Positions 46,005-53,732 of a stretch of 64,000 nt of DNA are shown here, piece by piece (the stretch's first letter is position 1; every line of letters begins with the position of its first letter). This DNA is from Autumnicola tepida (GTDB taxonomy: Bacteria > Bacteroidota > Bacteroidia > Flavobacteriales > Flavobacteriaceae), in the NCBI RefSeq assembly GCF_031846485.1, contig NZ_JAVRHQ010000022.1:1-64000 (forward strand), read 5' to 3'. Both the position numbers and the translations under genes were made by a program. The notes under the pieces are model-generated. The model saw only the letters and a program-made list of their open reading frames with translations, ran no database searches and was not told the DNA's origin.

Positions 46005-47402
46005 ATGAAAAATTTTACTCCTATTAGTGGTCACGATCTGAAAGGCATGGGATTTCCTCCCGCAAAGTGGTACCGCAGAGCATTAGAACATATTAACTCC
46101 AATCAACTTTCTAAGGCAGAAATGGAAATTTATCTGGAACAATTTAAATTACCAGATCCACAAGCTATCCACAATAAACCTCTCAAATACAGCTTAAACA
46201 TTGGTGCAGAAAACGAATTGGAGGAAGATAATATAGCAAAGGTCAGGGCTACAATGGACGAAGTGATGCGCACTCCTACGGTTATTGGCGGCGCAGTTAT
46301 GCCAGACGCCTGTCCCGCAGGCCCACTGGGAACAATTCCTGTGGGCGGAGTCGTTGCTGCAAGAAATGCAATTCATCCCGGCATGCATAGTGCTGACATT
46401 TGTTGTTCTGTTATGCTTACAGATTTTGGAACTGCCGATCCTCAGAAGGTTTTGGACGCAGCTCATAAAAGCACCCATTTTGGCCCGGGAGGCAGGCCAC
46501 GTGGACATCAGTATCAAATGCCGGAGGAATTGATTAAGGAATTTAAAAAGAATGAATACCTTTTTGATGACAAGACCATTTCAATAGCCCGCGAGCATTT
46601 GGGTACTCAAGGGGACGGTAACCATTTCCTATTTGTGGGACGCTCCAAAAATACCGGAAGGACCATGATGATCACTCATCACGGTTCCAGGGGCGCGGGA
46701 GCAAGATTATATAAAAAAGGAATGAGTACTGCCGAACGTTTCAGAAAATTGCTTTCACCAGAAACATTACGTCAAAATGCCTGGATCCCTTTTGATACCG
46801 AAGAAGGTCAGGATTACTGGGAAGCACTTCAAACCATTAGAAAATGGACAAAACTCAACCATGAATTAATTCATGACAGTGTAGCCAAGAAACTGGAAAT
46901 CACGAGCCAGAATAGATTCTGGAATGAACATAATTTTGTATTTAAAAGCGATGACATCTTTTATCATGCTAAAGGAGCTACTCCGTTGGATGCTAGATTT
47001 ATGCCTGATATCACAGGTCCCAGATTGATCCCGCTAAATATGGCCGAACCAGTTTTGATTGTTGAAGGCTCTACCACAGAATTAAATCTTGGCTTTGCAC
47101 CCCACGGCGCCGGGCGTAATATGAGCCGAAGCCAGCATAAGCGCAACCTTGCAGAGATAAGTGACGAATCTATTTTCTTAGAAGAAACAAAAGATTTGGA
47201 CATTCGCTTCTTTTCTAAAGAAATCGATATTTCAGAATTGCCCAGCGCATATAAACCTGCATCCACTGTTAGGGCACAGATGGAAGAATATAATCTCGGA
47301 AATGTGCTGGACGAGGTTGTACCCTATGGTTGCATTATGGCAGGTGACTGGCAAAAAAATGCCCCCTGGAAAAAAAAGAAAAGACGCAATAGTAGAAGTT
47401 AA
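46005..47402 (+). CDS. rtcB: RtcB-family RNA ligase
   Basis: Joins 2',3'-cyclic phosphate (3'-phosphate) and 5'-OH RNA ends, using Mn2+ and GTP. The 465-residue protein has the metal and guanylate motifs of the family: GMHSADICCSVML (the usual D-x-x-C-G), GTQGDGNHFLFVG, MITHHGSRGAGA, YHAKGATPLDAR and the final HGAGRNMSRSQHK with the guanylated His. The C-terminal 50 residues are basic. It is longer than E. coli RtcB and resembles the bacterial RtcB-like group often paired with WYL regulators. The divergent WYL gene supports damage-induced RNA repair. Confidence 0.92.
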   Translation: MKNFTPISGHDLKGMGFPPAKWYRRALEHINSNQLSKAEMEIYLEQFKLPDPQAIHNKPLKYSLNIGAENELEEDNIAKVRATMDEVMRTPTVIGGAVMPDACPAGPLGTIPVGGVVAARNAIHPGMHSADICCSVMLTDFGTADPQKVLDAAHKSTHFGPGGRPRGHQYQMPEELIKEFKKNEYLFDDKTISIAREHLGTQGDGNHFLFVGRSKNTGRTMMITHHGSRGAGARLYKKGMSTAERFRKLLSPETLRQNAWIPFDTEEGQDYWEALQTIRKWTKLNHELIHDSVAKKLEITSQNRFWNEHNFVFKSDDIFYHAKGATPLDARFMPDITGPRLIPLNMAEPVLIVEGSTTELNLGFAPHGAGRNMSRSQHKRNLAEISDESIFLEETKDLDIRFFSKEIDISELPSAYKPASTVRAQMEEYNLGNVLDEVVPYGCIMAGDWQKNAPWKKKKRRNSRS

Positions 47403-47559
47403 GTTAAGCCCTGCCTTTTTGGTGGGGATTAATTTTTTAGTTCCTCGTTCAATGTTCGTGAACAAGTAATATTATTGAACAAGTATACAATAGTTACTCT
47501 TAAAAACATTTTTTCTTTCTTTTCGCTACCTTTAGTTAGCTAACACTAAATAAAGTAGC

Positions 47560-48285
47560 ATGTTTTTTGAGCGGGTGGCCATATTTACACTTCAGCTAAG
47601 GGCAAAATTGGCAGCCTTTTCCAAATACATGCTCCGGGAAACCAATTCTCAGTTCGTTCACCTGGTGTTAACATGCATTTTTTCTTTTGCTACAATGGTT
47701 CTTTTATATGTGTGGATCATCCATTTTCCGCTATGGTTGCAGCTGGGTTATAGCGCGATCTATATTTTGATCGGAATACTTTGTGCGACCATATTTTACT
47801 TTCATATTACAAATAAGAAAATCAGGATCAATCCCGATGGTATGGAAGTGGTTACTTCCGAAAAGTATGAAAGCAGGAAATTCCAACAACTAAACCTGAA
47901 GGCCATTCCCTTAACTCCCCTTCAGAAGAAGCATATTTTTGATGCTTTCTACCTGAACTATTTGAAGGGAAGCTATCAAAGTTTCCAATGCCTAGTCCTG
48001 TTAAACCCAATTTCTGAAAAAGATCGGCTGAAATGGAAAGATGCTTCTCCTAAAAGGCCAAAACAGGTCAATCGTCAAACTTTACTGGAATTCCTAAGCC
48101 AGCTGATGATCGGTTTTGAAAACCTGGAGAATCAGCAGATAATGGAATTTGTCAACTACTACTTCGTTCTTCAAAACTCAGAGGGTGCCAGTCAGCATTT
48201 ATCTTCTAAAAACATTTCTGATTGGCGCATGAACAAAGCTTCTTACCTAAAGGAAATCTCCAGGATTTTCCAGCAGCATTTATAA
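47560..48285 (+). CDS. Membrane protein of unknown function at the start of the mobilizable element
   Basis: 241 residues with two adjacent hydrophobic helices (about 35-57 and 62-82) and a long soluble C-terminal part (about 90-241) without recognised motifs. It is on the same strand as the mobilization genes, 116 bp upstream of the HTH gene. Such membrane proteins are often seen at this place in Bacteroidota mobilizable elements, but the function is not known to me. Confidence 0.55.
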   Translation: MFFERVAIFTLQLRAKLAAFSKYMLRETNSQFVHLVLTCIFSFATMVLLYVWIIHFPLWLQLGYSAIYILIGILCATIFYFHITNKKIRINPDGMEVVTSEKYESRKFQQLNLKAIPLTPLQKKHIFDAFYLNYLKGSYQSFQCLVLLNPISEKDRLKWKDASPKRPKQVNRQTLLEFLSQLMIGFENLENQQIMEFVNYYFVLQNSEGASQHLSSKNISDWRMNKASYLKEISRIFQQHL

Positions 48286-48401
48286 GGTAATTACCACTAG
48301 ATTACCTGTTACCATATTGACGGACAGGGATTTTAGTCGGTCATTTGTTTCTGTAACCGAAAGACAATAGGACTTGTTGCCTTTCACAAAAAACAGAACT
48401 C

Positions 48402-48632
48402 ATGGATAATTTACATTTGGAAGATCGCCTGCTGCGCATCGAAAAACTGCTCACTGCAACCAAAGAAGTACTCACCTTAGAGGAAGCCTGCCTGTACACC
48501 GGTATCTCGATGGGCTATATGTACAAACTGACTGCAGCAGAGAAAATTCCCCACTCCAAGCCTAGTGGGAAGATGATTTACTTTGAGCGTTCAAAACTCA
48601 ATGCCTGGCTCCTGAGAAATTCAAAACCTTAG
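48402..48632 (+). CDS. Excisionase-like helix-turn-helix protein
   Basis: 76 residues. The pattern EVLTLEEACLYTGISMGYMYKLTAAEKIPHSKPSGKMIYFERSKLNAWLL is a MerR/AlpA-type (HTH_17) DNA-binding domain found in excisionases and in the control genes of Bacteroidota integrative and mobilizable elements. It is immediately followed (4 nt) by the replication-like gene. Confidence 0.85.
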   Translation: MDNLHLEDRLLRIEKLLTATKEVLTLEEACLYTGISMGYMYKLTAAEKIPHSKPSGKMIYFERSKLNAWLLRNSKP

Positions 48633-48636
48633 ACTT

Positions 48637-49431
48637 ATGAGCGGCTATGAATTCTCCAGGTTATGGTTTGATTACAGCTTTCTCAATCCCGGGAAAATAA
48701 AACCAGCACATACCGCCATTTATTTTTTTGCCATAGAACGATGTAACCGCTTGGGATGGAAAGCTGAGTTTGGCTTTCCTACTGATCTTGCCATGGAAGC
48801 CCTGGGCATCAAAAATTACAGAACCTATATGCGGGCACTACAGGACCTGGTGGATTGGGGATTTATTGCGTGGGTCCAGAAGAGCAGTAACCAGTACACT
48901 GCTAATGTCATTGCTTTGGTAAAAAATACCGAAGCACCACCCAAAGCTCTGGACAAGGCACTGTCGCAGCATGGCACAAAGCAGGTCCAGAGCATTGCGA
49001 GTATAAATAAACAATTAAACCATAAACCAATAAACCATAAAACCTTTTTTCAAAAGCCATTATTGAAAATTGACAAATCTGAAATTCCAACAAATGAACT
49101 TGGCTGTTATGAATGGGCAGTAAAATTCCAGGAACTGTTCCTGAAAAATCTAAAAAATAAAGGCGCGCCTCTAAAACGAACAGAAATGATAAGCTTTGAG
49201 GATGCTGTAATACCGCTCAGGCTGATGATGGAAAAAGATGGGGTTTCAGAAAACCAGTTACAGCTTGCCTATGATCTGCTTGATGGAAATGATGAATTCT
49301 GGAAAGGAATCATCCTGGATACCAGCAAGCTTCGGCAGAAAATAGGACAACTGATTGCACAGGGAAAAAAGCCTGTAAAAACAGAAAATATGGACCTCAG
49401 GGTCCTGCAAAAAATAAAAAGCTATGATTAG
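48637..49431 (+). CDS. Replication-accessory (DnaD/RepA-like) protein of a mobilizable element
   Basis: 264 residues. The N-terminal part shows a winged-helix pattern (TAIYFFAIERCNRLGWKAEFGFPTDLAMEALGIKNYRTYMRALQDLVDWGFIAWV), typical of the replication-initiation-like proteins of Bacteroidota elements. A DnaD-like helical C-terminus follows a flexible linker rich in N/K/H. It overlaps the ATPase gene by 8 bp. Confidence 0.65.
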   Translation: MSGYEFSRLWFDYSFLNPGKIKPAHTAIYFFAIERCNRLGWKAEFGFPTDLAMEALGIKNYRTYMRALQDLVDWGFIAWVQKSSNQYTANVIALVKNTEAPPKALDKALSQHGTKQVQSIASINKQLNHKPINHKTFFQKPLLKIDKSEIPTNELGCYEWAVKFQELFLKNLKNKGAPLKRTEMISFEDAVIPLRLMMEKDGVSENQLQLAYDLLDGNDEFWKGIILDTSKLRQKIGQLIAQGKKPVKTENMDLRVLQKIKSYD

Positions 49432-50089
49432 TTCATTTTCGGAAAATCCTTCCACAGAAGTTGCCATGTCAACAGAATTTTTGAAAAACAATCATTCCCT
49501 GATCAGTAAACAACACTTCTGGAAGCTGTTCTGTAGCCTGTCACCGGGTTTTAAGATTAAAACGGAATACCAGCCCATCATCTATAGCATTTTCCGGTAT
49601 TTTTTACAGCTGCCGGATTTTAATGCCTATGGAATCATTAAAAATAAACCCGCTCTCGATAAAGGGCTTTTGGTGTATGGAGATTATGGAGTGGGTAAAT
49701 CCACCTTGTTTGGTGCGATCCATAAAGTAGGAAGGCTAATTGTCACCCATACCCAAAATACCCAGCTCTGGTTTCCTAGTATTTCCACGATACATATGCT
49801 CACCAGGTACTATGAAGCACAAAATAATCCCGGCAGTAATTTTAAGCTGGAAAACTACTTCCACGGAAAATTGTACCTGGACGACCTGGGAAAAGAAGAA
49901 AAAGCCTATAACCGGGAAGAGCTTATCGGGAAAGTACTTTTTGAAAGGCATCGGCGGAGACTGAAAACTTTTGTGACCACTAATGAAAATCCATCGGCTA
50001 TAGCTGCCAGATACGGAAATCATATTGGAGACCGGCTGCCGGAAATGTTCAATATCATCAAGTGGGAAGGAAAGAGCTGGAGGGAATAA
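49424..50089 (+). CDS. DnaC/IstB-like P-loop ATPase
   Basis: 221 residues. Walker A is GDYGVGKST, Walker B KLYLDDLGKEEK, and the sensor TTNENPS; EKLIGKVLFERHRR lies in the sensor-2 region. The order resembles helicase loaders (DnaC) encoded next to RepA/DnaD-like proteins in mobilizable elements. It probably loads host helicase for element replication. The start at 49424 overlaps the previous gene; an alternative ATG lies at 49466. Confidence 0.8.
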   Translation: MISSFSENPSTEVAMSTEFLKNNHSLISKQHFWKLFCSLSPGFKIKTEYQPIIYSIFRYFLQLPDFNAYGIIKNKPALDKGLLVYGDYGVGKSTLFGAIHKVGRLIVTHTQNTQLWFPSISTIHMLTRYYEAQNNPGSNFKLENYFHGKLYLDDLGKEEKAYNREELIGKVLFERHRRRLKTFVTTNENPSAIAARYGNHIGDRLPEMFNIIKWEGKSWRE

Positions 50090-50104
50090 ATTTAAAGTTT
50101 TGCA

Positions 50105-50233
50105 ATGAACAAAAAGTCCTCACCACATTTTCCACGACTGCGCAAAAGCTTCGTCTTAGGAAAAAGCGGTTCGTCCAAAAGCGGATTTGGAAGTAAGCCA
50201 AAAAAGATTCAGGTAATAACATCAACTTCTTAA
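50105..50233 (+). CDS. Possible small basic protein
   Basis: A 42-codon frame (MNKKSSPHFPRLRKSFVLGK...) between the ATPase and the oriT-like site. It is very basic and rich in Ser/Lys. Small basic proteins are found at this position in related elements, but there is no homology to support it. It may be non-coding. Confidence 0.3.
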   Translation: MNKKSSPHFPRLRKSFVLGKSGSSKSGFGSKPKKIQVITSTS

Positions 50234-50377
50234 AACCCCTGAGATCGATAAATAAATTACATGAACAACAAAGAAACTTTTTGGCATACCTCCGCAGCTT
50301 CGATCAGATAAAAAAATATAAATCAGGCAGGAATAAAACAATAATTAAAACTCTGGTATTGATGTTTCCGGAATCAC

Positions 50378-50415
50378 AAAGCAAGATGTGTCATTGTCAT
50401 GACAAATCTTGCTTT
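50378..50415. other. Probable origin of transfer (oriT) inverted repeat
   Basis: A 16-bp inverted repeat with one mismatch: AAAGCAAGATGTGTCA and TGACAAATCTTGCTTT around a 6-nt spacer. It is followed by GCGCCCGGAGG and lies 34 nt upstream of mobC. Position just before mobC-mobA and strong symmetry make it the likely relaxase target. A related palindrome TTGTCATGACAA recurs at 52078-52092 and 58739-58753. The nick site was not located. Confidence 0.65.
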
Positions 50416-50448
50416 GCGCCCGGAGGTTGCAAAGATTTAAAAGAAAAA

Positions 50449-50745
50449 ATGAAAAGGGAATACATCCAGATCCGCTGCTCCATCTACGAGAAAAAGCTGC
50501 TTAAAAGAAGAGCGGCCAGGGCAGGAATTTCCCTTTCAGAATACCTCCGCTCCACCGCTTTTGAACGAAATATAGTAGAACGCCTTAGCCCGGAGCAACT
50601 GGAAGCCTACCAGATGCTGGTACAGTACAAAAACAATTTTGCCCGCATCAGCAATATGTTTAAAAAACGGCATCCAAAACTGGCTGCAGCTGTTAACCAG
50701 CTGGCGGAAGAAATCAGAATTCATCTTAAAAACTTTAAAAAATGA
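50449..50745 (+). CDS. mobC: Mobilization protein MobC (relaxosome accessory)
   Basis: 98 residues starting MKREYIQIRCSIYEKKLLKRRAARAGISLSEYLRSTAF, a ribbon-helix-helix-like MobC/BmgB-type protein that assists the relaxase at oriT. The open frame extends upstream without an ATG through the oriT palindrome, so the start at 50449 is chosen. The ORF overlaps the relaxase start by 4 bp (ATGA). Confidence 0.85.
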   Translation: MKREYIQIRCSIYEKKLLKRRAARAGISLSEYLRSTAFERNIVERLSPEQLEAYQMLVQYKNNFARISNMFKKRHPKLAAAVNQLAEEIRIHLKNFKK

Positions 50746-51614
50746 TCGGGAAAGGACATGCCATTTCCAGGACAAGGGCCTCTTTAGACTATGGCTGGAA
50801 CCAGGAGAAAGAAGCAGAAGTGGTTTTAAAAGAACTTTTAGCGGGAGATACTCCCGCTGAGATCACTGAAGAATTTAAGATCATCCAGTCTCAAAACCAG
50901 CGTTGCACCAATAACACCTTAAGTTTTGTAGTCAGTCCCACTATTGAAGATGGAAAGGACATGACTTCAAAAAAGCTGGGAGAAATTGCCCAGGAATTTT
51001 TAAAAAAGATGAACCTACAAAACCACCAGGCGATTGGTTTTGTTCATAGGGATAAAGCACATACCCATATTCATATTTATGCCAACAGGATCAGCCTTTC
51101 AGGAGATGTCTATAAAGACAATTTTATCGGAAAACGAAGCCAGCTGGCCGCAGATCATGTGGCCAACGAATTAGGCCTTACAAGAGTTCAGGAAGTGCAA
51201 AACGAAAGGCTCCTGGAATTAAAAGGAATCCGGCACGAGATCAAAAACCTTCATGATAAGGTTCTGGGAACAAGGCCAAAATCTTTGGATGAGTATATCC
51301 ATAAAATGAAAGATCATAAAGTGAATGTTATTCCCACTATTAACAAGTCCAACCAGCTGCAGGGCTTTCGGATTGAGTATAAAGGGGTGAACCTAAAAGC
51401 GAGTGCGGTCCACCGGGATATGAGTGGCAACAGGCTTATTGCTCAAATCTCACAAAACAGGAGTTTTACTTTATTAAAGGAAGCACCGAAAAGCCTTGAA
51501 CTACTCAACCAAACCGTACACCTGAGCGCTAATTTAACCACCAAAATAGCCAAAGAACTGGTAAAAGGGGCTATAAAAATAGTAAGGGATACCGGAATAG
51601 GCATGGGATATTAA
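50742..51614 (+). CDS. mobA: Relaxase/mobilization nuclease (MobA)
   Basis: A 290-residue relaxase. The metal-binding motif is HTHIHIYANRI (HxHxH) near residue 107. It starts MIGKGHAISRTRASLDYGW, typical of the Bacteroidota MobP/BmgA-like relaxases, with the catalytic Tyr probably near this N-terminus. The C-terminal part (NLHDKVLGTRPKSLDEYI) is found in the same family. It nicks oriT and pilots the strand to a conjugative transfer channel supplied by another element. Confidence 0.9.
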   Translation: MIGKGHAISRTRASLDYGWNQEKEAEVVLKELLAGDTPAEITEEFKIIQSQNQRCTNNTLSFVVSPTIEDGKDMTSKKLGEIAQEFLKKMNLQNHQAIGFVHRDKAHTHIHIYANRISLSGDVYKDNFIGKRSQLAADHVANELGLTRVQEVQNERLLELKGIRHEIKNLHDKVLGTRPKSLDEYIHKMKDHKVNVIPTINKSNQLQGFRIEYKGVNLKASAVHRDMSGNRLIAQISQNRSFTLLKEAPKSLELLNQTVHLSANLTTKIAKELVKGAIKIVRDTGIGMGY

Positions 51615-51624
51615 AATTTAAGCG

Positions 51625-52074
51625 ATGAAAAAACTAGATGAAATCATGGAACTGATGGCCGATGAAATGGCCGATTTTAAAAAAGCTGTGCTACAGCTTC
51701 AACTGCTTTCCAGGCAATTATTTGAGCTAAGTATTCCTATCAGCACCGAAGCGCTGGAAAACCAACTGGCCATATTTCTGGAAAAACAGGAAGTGCAAAA
51801 CCAGGAAAGGGATGAAATCCTGAGGAGCATTGATAAAAAACTATACAACGTCCGGCTTATTCCAGATTACCTCCTTGTCCTTTTTGCCGTACTTGGTATA
51901 ACTGCTTTGGGAATGGTCGGATATTTTGGCTATTCTGCTAATGCACAACAGGAAGAAAACTTCAAAATTTACCGGATGATTTCAGAATCAGAAAATCAGC
52001 TGCAACAGGATTTCTTTGCTACATATCCTGAAATTAAAGAGGAATATTGCCAGTGGCTGGAAGATAAAAAGTAG
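51625..52074 (+). CDS. Small membrane protein after the relaxase
   Basis: 149 residues: N-terminal coiled coil (about 1-65), one membrane helix (DYLLVLFAVLGITALGMVGYFGY, about 91-113) and a soluble tail. It follows mobA by 10 nt; such genes are frequent after relaxases in Bacteroidota, perhaps coupling relaxase to the transfer channel. The last 56 codons and the sequence beyond are duplicated at 58571-58918, and a degenerate version of the upstream part lies at 58495-58570. Confidence 0.7.
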   Translation: MKKLDEIMELMADEMADFKKAVLQLQLLSRQLFELSIPISTEALENQLAIFLEKQEVQNQERDEILRSIDKKLYNVRLIPDYLLVLFAVLGITALGMVGYFGYSANAQQEENFKIYRMISESENQLQQDFFATYPEIKEEYCQWLEDKK

Positions 52075-52290
52075 GATTTGTCATGACAATTCACCCTGCG
52101 CAAATTAATTATAATCTACAGTAAATCCTCTGGAAACCCTTGAAAACAGGCAAAAATTTACAGTAAAAACATAATTAGGATGCGCCCTATGCTGTTTTTA
52201 TTTCCTGTCTGCCCCTCCTCATTCGGAGCGGCAGGCAGGCACGCTTAACTTCCCGTACGCTATAAAAACAGCACAGGAACCTTGCGCAGG
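51907..52290. repeat. Direct repeat copy 1 (element 3' end)
   Basis: 384 bp covering the 3' third of the membrane-protein gene and 216 bp downstream. It matches 58571-58918 in the same orientation with only a few substitutions, plus a 36-bp insertion in this copy (52205-52240). The repeats flank IS110 and the GH115/DUF1593 cargo. Confidence 0.9.
52204..52239. repeat. Short palindromic element within the direct repeat
   Basis: A 36-bp hairpin-forming sequence present only in copy 1. It is CCTG, CTGCC, CTCC, a 6-nt loop, then GGAG, GGCAG, CAGG, with single paired mismatches at symmetrical places. It is absent at the same site in the second copy, so it can insert or be lost precisely. It resembles a REP-like mini-element. 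Confidence 0.7.
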
Positions 52291-52342
52291 TTAGTATTCT
52301 ATGATCTTTCCAAACTAATTTCCAACTAATTTAATAGAATTG

Positions 52343-52403
52343 AATATTTTTTCCTCAATACACCCCGTAATTTTGTGAGGGGCGATATTGAGGAAAAAAT
52401 ATT
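52343..52403. terminator. Hairpin at the 3' end of the IS110 transposase gene
   Basis: Perfect 18-bp inverted repeat AATATTTTTTCCTCAATA / TATTGAGGAAAAAATATT, with an inner CCCC/GGGG pairing in the loop. It touches the transposase stop and would terminate transcription in either direction or form part of the insertion-sequence end. Confidence 0.65.
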
Positions 52404-53399
52404 TTATGATGCATGCCTCCAAAGATTTACATATGGGCTATCTCTTTGTATGACGGCAAATGCCCGTGAAATCAATTTATTTCTAATAATATTTATAGTA
52501 CTTGTTTTGTTCTTACCTTCTGATACACGGCGTTGATAATATTCACTTATTTCCTTGTTGTGCTGGATGGAAGAATTGGCGCACATGTCAAGAAGGGTTT
52601 TCATTCTTTTGTTGGCCAGATGGCTAACCTGAGTTTTCCTTAGGAGACTGGTGCCGGATCGGTTGGGGAAAGGTGCTATACCGCAATAGGCAGCAAATTG
52701 TCTGGAATTATTAAACTTTGTGAAGGCTTCAGTATACACGATCAAGCACAGGGCAGATTGTTTTCCGATACCTTTTATACTAATCAAAAGAGTAAATATA
52801 TGCCGGAGCTTCATATTGTTTTGAACTATAGTTTTCATTTCCGTTTCAACTTCCTTTATCTGTTCTGAAAGTTCCTTTATCAGCTTCCGTTGAACCCTGA
52901 ATAGAAGCTGGTAATCTGCTTGGTCCAGTAGTCTCTCCTGCTCTCTTAAGCTTACTTTATATCCAGACCTCTGCCTAACCAGACGATCTCTTAAAGACAA
53001 CATTTTCTTTAAAAAAGATATTTCTTTTAAGGGAGCGGTGCAAGGCTTAATTTCATCTCTTAACCGATGAGCATAAAGGGCAATCCGGGAGGCATCTATT
53101 TTATCATCCTTGCCTCTGGCAATACCTAAGGAACGTTTGATTTCCAACCCAGGCACAATAGCATAGGAAATTCCCTTTCTGGAAAGATATATGGACAACT
53201 GTTCCGAATAAAGCCCCGTATGCTCAAAGGCAAAGAAAACACACTCCCTCGGATGGGGACTGGACTTATATACCCACTTGATTAGTTTTTCAAAACCTTC
53301 ATAAGAATTTTCGAAAGTTGCTAATTGTTTGTTGCTTTGGATGCAAACATCTAAGGTCAATTTACTGACATCGATACCAGTAGTTTCCTTGATTTTCAT
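52404..53399 (-). CDS. IS110-family transposase
   Basis: 331 residues. It has an N-terminal RuvC-like DEDD domain: D10 in TGIDVSKLTLDV, E in FEHTGLY, and the D's in GKDDKIDASRIAL. The C-terminal transposase_20 domain has the Ser nucleophile region in IAPFPNRSGTSLLRKTQVSHLANKRMKTLLDM. Complete and of normal length. IS110 recombinases act as a complex with a bridge RNA from the upstream non-coding end. Confidence 0.93.
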   Translation of the reverse strand: MKIKETTGIDVSKLTLDVCIQSNKQLATFENSYEGFEKLIKWVYKSSPHPRECVFFAFEHTGLYSEQLSIYLSRKGISYAIVPGLEIKRSLGIARGKDDKIDASRIALYAHRLRDEIKPCTAPLKEISFLKKMLSLRDRLVRQRSGYKVSLREQERLLDQADYQLLFRVQRKLIKELSEQIKEVETEMKTIVQNNMKLRHIFTLLISIKGIGKQSALCLIVYTEAFTKFNNSRQFAAYCGIAPFPNRSGTSLLRKTQVSHLANKRMKTLLDMCANSSIQHNKEISEYYQRRVSEGKNKTSTINIIRNKLISRAFAVIQRDSPYVNLWRHAS

Positions 53400-53400
53400 A

Positions 53401-53570
53401 ATTTTGAGAGGTTTAAAATGGTCACGTTGACTAAAACCTTTACAAGGTAATTCCTGATATTCTATTTGGTCCTTGTAACCTGATTAGAAGAGAATGGGGA
53501 CTAATACTAACCTTGGGGCATTAACCTATATCTGGTAAAAGTTCACCCCATTCTCTTTTTGAATTAATCA
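53401..53570 (-). ncRNA. Candidate bridge RNA of the IS110 element
   Basis: The non-coding part directly upstream of the transposase contains two strong stems: 12-bp AAGAGAATGGGG (53488-53499) with CCCCATTCTCTT (53546-53557), and 8-bp TTACAAGG (53440-53447) with CCTTGTAA (53471-53478). Known IS110-group elements encode a bridge RNA here with internal loops that bind target and donor. The role is inferred from family and structure; loop identity was not worked out. Confidence 0.5.
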
Positions 53571-53682
53571 AAGTTATTCACTTTCCTGAGATCAAGAGTT
53601 CAAATCAAAGCTCTAAAGGTCAGACAACTATGAGCATAATTTTTACTTTTGATTAAATTTTAGAGGAAGACTAATCTAAAGA

Positions 53683-53702
53683 TTATGGTAGAATTTGGGG
53701 GC
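53683..53702. repeat. Short direct repeat at the cargo's left edge
   Basis: A 20-bp sequence (TTATGGTAGAATTTGGGGGC) that recurs with one base missing at 58923-58941, directly after direct-repeat copy 2. It extends the long repeat across the IS110 insertion and marks the left junction of the GH115 cargo. Confidence 0.7.
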
Positions 53703-53732
53703 TATAAATTTCTACAACTTTAGAATACTATT

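Larger units (their letters stand above)
52291..53682 (-). mobile_element. IS110-family insertion sequence
   Basis: About 1.39 kb carrying one transposase gene. The boundaries are inferred by comparing the two direct-repeat copies. In the intact copy, only 4 bp (58919-58922) separate the repeat end from TTATGGTAGATTTGGGGGC, while in copy 1 the same two sequences flank this segment. No terminal inverted repeats, as expected of IS110. A structured non-coding part upstream of the transposase (53401-53570) is the likely bridge RNA gene. Confidence 0.75.
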
